This document shows, piece by piece, positions 26,250-26,957 of a stretch of 26,957 bases of DNA (position 1 is the first letter of the stretch; each line of letters opens with the position of its first letter). The notes under the pieces were generated by a model. The model was given only the letters and a program-made list of their open reading frames with translations. It ran no database searches and was not told the DNA's origin. This stretch comes from Chara braunii. Lineage: Eukaryota > Streptophyta > Charophyceae > Charales > Characeae. The position numbers were made by a program, and so were the translations under genes. The stretch spans positions 1,563,972 to 1,590,928 of the forward strand of contig BFEA01000082.1 in NCBI GenBank assembly GCA_003427395.1, in the 5' to 3' direction.

Positions 26250-26406
26250 GCGGTAGTGGTCTTGGTGTTGTCGCGTGGAGATTCTGTGAATGTATGTTCG
26301 GAGTTCTGGCCACAATATCTTGGCGAGGAGGTTCAGAGAGTGTTTGCCGGGGCGGCGGGGGGGCCATTCGCATCGACTGCTATTTTGGAGATTGTGGAAG
26401 AAACAG
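26250..26406 (+). CDS. Candidate exon of an unidentified + strand gene
   Basis: The open frame has a coding-like stretch, SRGDSVNVCSEFWPQYLGEE, then PFASTAILEIVEE, ending at a possible donor (AAACA|GTGAGT at about 26406). A weak acceptor (TTTTTTGAAG) precedes it. From memory, the CxxFW pattern followed by PF and an IxE/VxL helix recalls one segment of plant Nup188-type nucleoporins, but this is too short to assign. Further left the frame runs into the 96-bp tandem repeat, which is unlikely to be coding. Confidence 0.25.
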
Positions 26407-26534
26407 TGAGTAGCCCCCCTGGTGTTGTGTGAAGATCTTGTGCTCTTTGGGATTATGGTACTCTATATGCTCCAGAGGCTAGACAGCAGATGGGGACAGT
26501 CTAGCAATGGAGGGATAGAGGTAGTGGTGGCGTG

Positions 26535-26669
26535 ACTGGATCGTTTGGGAGGAATAGGAGTGCCAGTGCTGCTGTGCTTGAGGGCTGACCCGGAGGGGCT
26601 CTCCAGGTTTTTTCGGACTATTCTGGGATCTGGTCGGTGCTTTCTTGTTGGTGGAGCCTTCGGTGTTAG
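26535..26669 (+). CDS. Second candidate exon near the right edge
   Basis: The frame reads LDRLGGIGVPVLLCLRADPE, then GLSRFFRTILGSG and CFLVGGAFGVR, ending at a good donor (TTAG|GTATGT at 26670). The composition is protein-like. A TGA immediately upstream (26533) means the exon must begin after it, and I see no strong acceptor there. It may follow the candidate at 26250 in one gene that continues beyond the window. Confidence 0.25.
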
Positions 26670-26731
26670 GTATGTTCCCTTCTTCCCTCTACCTTTGTTT
26701 TTATACTATTTATAGATTGAAAAAACTATAT

Positions 26732-26876
26732 ATATTTGTGCAAGTGTGCCGCTTCAGCGGCTTACGGGTGTGTGGGCACTTCCCGCTCAACCACACAAAT
26801 GTGGGGACCTTTGCACCTTCTATTATCTTGCTCATCTATACTTTTTCTGTTTATGGATGTTTTGTGATGGTACGAG

Positions 26877-26879
<3 letters not shown>
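26732..26879 (+). repeat. Structured ~145-bp repeat, copy B
   Basis: Aligns along its length with copy A at 25511. Closing stem GTGCAA (26738) with TTGCAC (26811); hairpin GCCGC-TTCA-GCGGC (26748-26761); hairpin CCACA-CAAA-TGTGG (26791-26804) identical to copy A. The third stem of copy A is not preserved. TA-rich sequence precedes both copies, and a TATACTTTTTC segment followed by a purine-rich end closes both. Confidence 0.6.

Positions 26880-26957
<78 letters not shown>
26880..26957. repeat. (GA)n microsatellite at right edge
   Basis: Uninterrupted GA dinucleotides to the end of the window. Confidence 0.98.

Noticed and set aside
1-26957. CRISPR array, operon or prophage
   Set aside because: Repeats are irregular, introns are clear and the gene families are eukaryotic.

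Overview
The window reads as nuclear DNA of a streptophyte green alga, most likely a Chara-like charophyte. This is inferred from a plant-lineage KAC kinesin split by long, repeat-filled introns, and from a Ty3/gypsy element whose gag resembles the family I remember from Chara braunii. There is no bacterial-style gene packing, no operon and no CRISPR. One assembly gap (11433-12254) and four isolated N bases mark it as a draft assembly.

Layout. (1) 1-6640: a decayed Ty3/gypsy retrotransposon on the + strand. It has gag (coiled coil, CCHC knuckle), protease, reverse transcriptase, RNase H, an integrase with a large internal deletion, and a chromodomain-like tail. Eight of its ten in-frame stops in pol are TAG, mostly where glutamine is expected. 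(2) 8000-20907: six exons, all joined in phase 0, encode about 577 residues of the C-terminal half of a KAC/KCA (KIN-14) kinesin. In land plants this protein organises chloroplast-associated actin and positions chloroplasts. The motor-domain exons are not in the window, so the retrotransposon probably sits inside an upstream intron of this gene. (3) The introns carry at least three short elements sharing an ACCACCASTAC terminal inverted repeat, a hAT-like MITE with an 8-bp target duplication, three tRNA-related SINE-like fragments, a nested 641/169-bp tandem repeat array, a long polypyrimidine tract and a possible nested gene. The last intron holds three extra copies of the terminal exon's acceptor and first ~50 coding bases. 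(4) 20908-26957: no convincing complete gene. It contains diverged tandem duplications (246, 251 and 96 bp), a G-quadruplex-prone tract, a tandem pair of degenerate hammerhead-ribozyme-like motifs, and a dispersed pair of ~145-bp repeats with hairpins and a closing stem. Two possible exons of an unidentified + strand gene lie near the right edge.

The only gene product placed in a pathway with confidence is KAC. The most unusual observations are the tandem duplication of a 3' splice site with its exon start, the hammerhead-like tandem, the structured repeat pair, the ACCACCASTAC element family and the TAG-biased decay of the retroelement.
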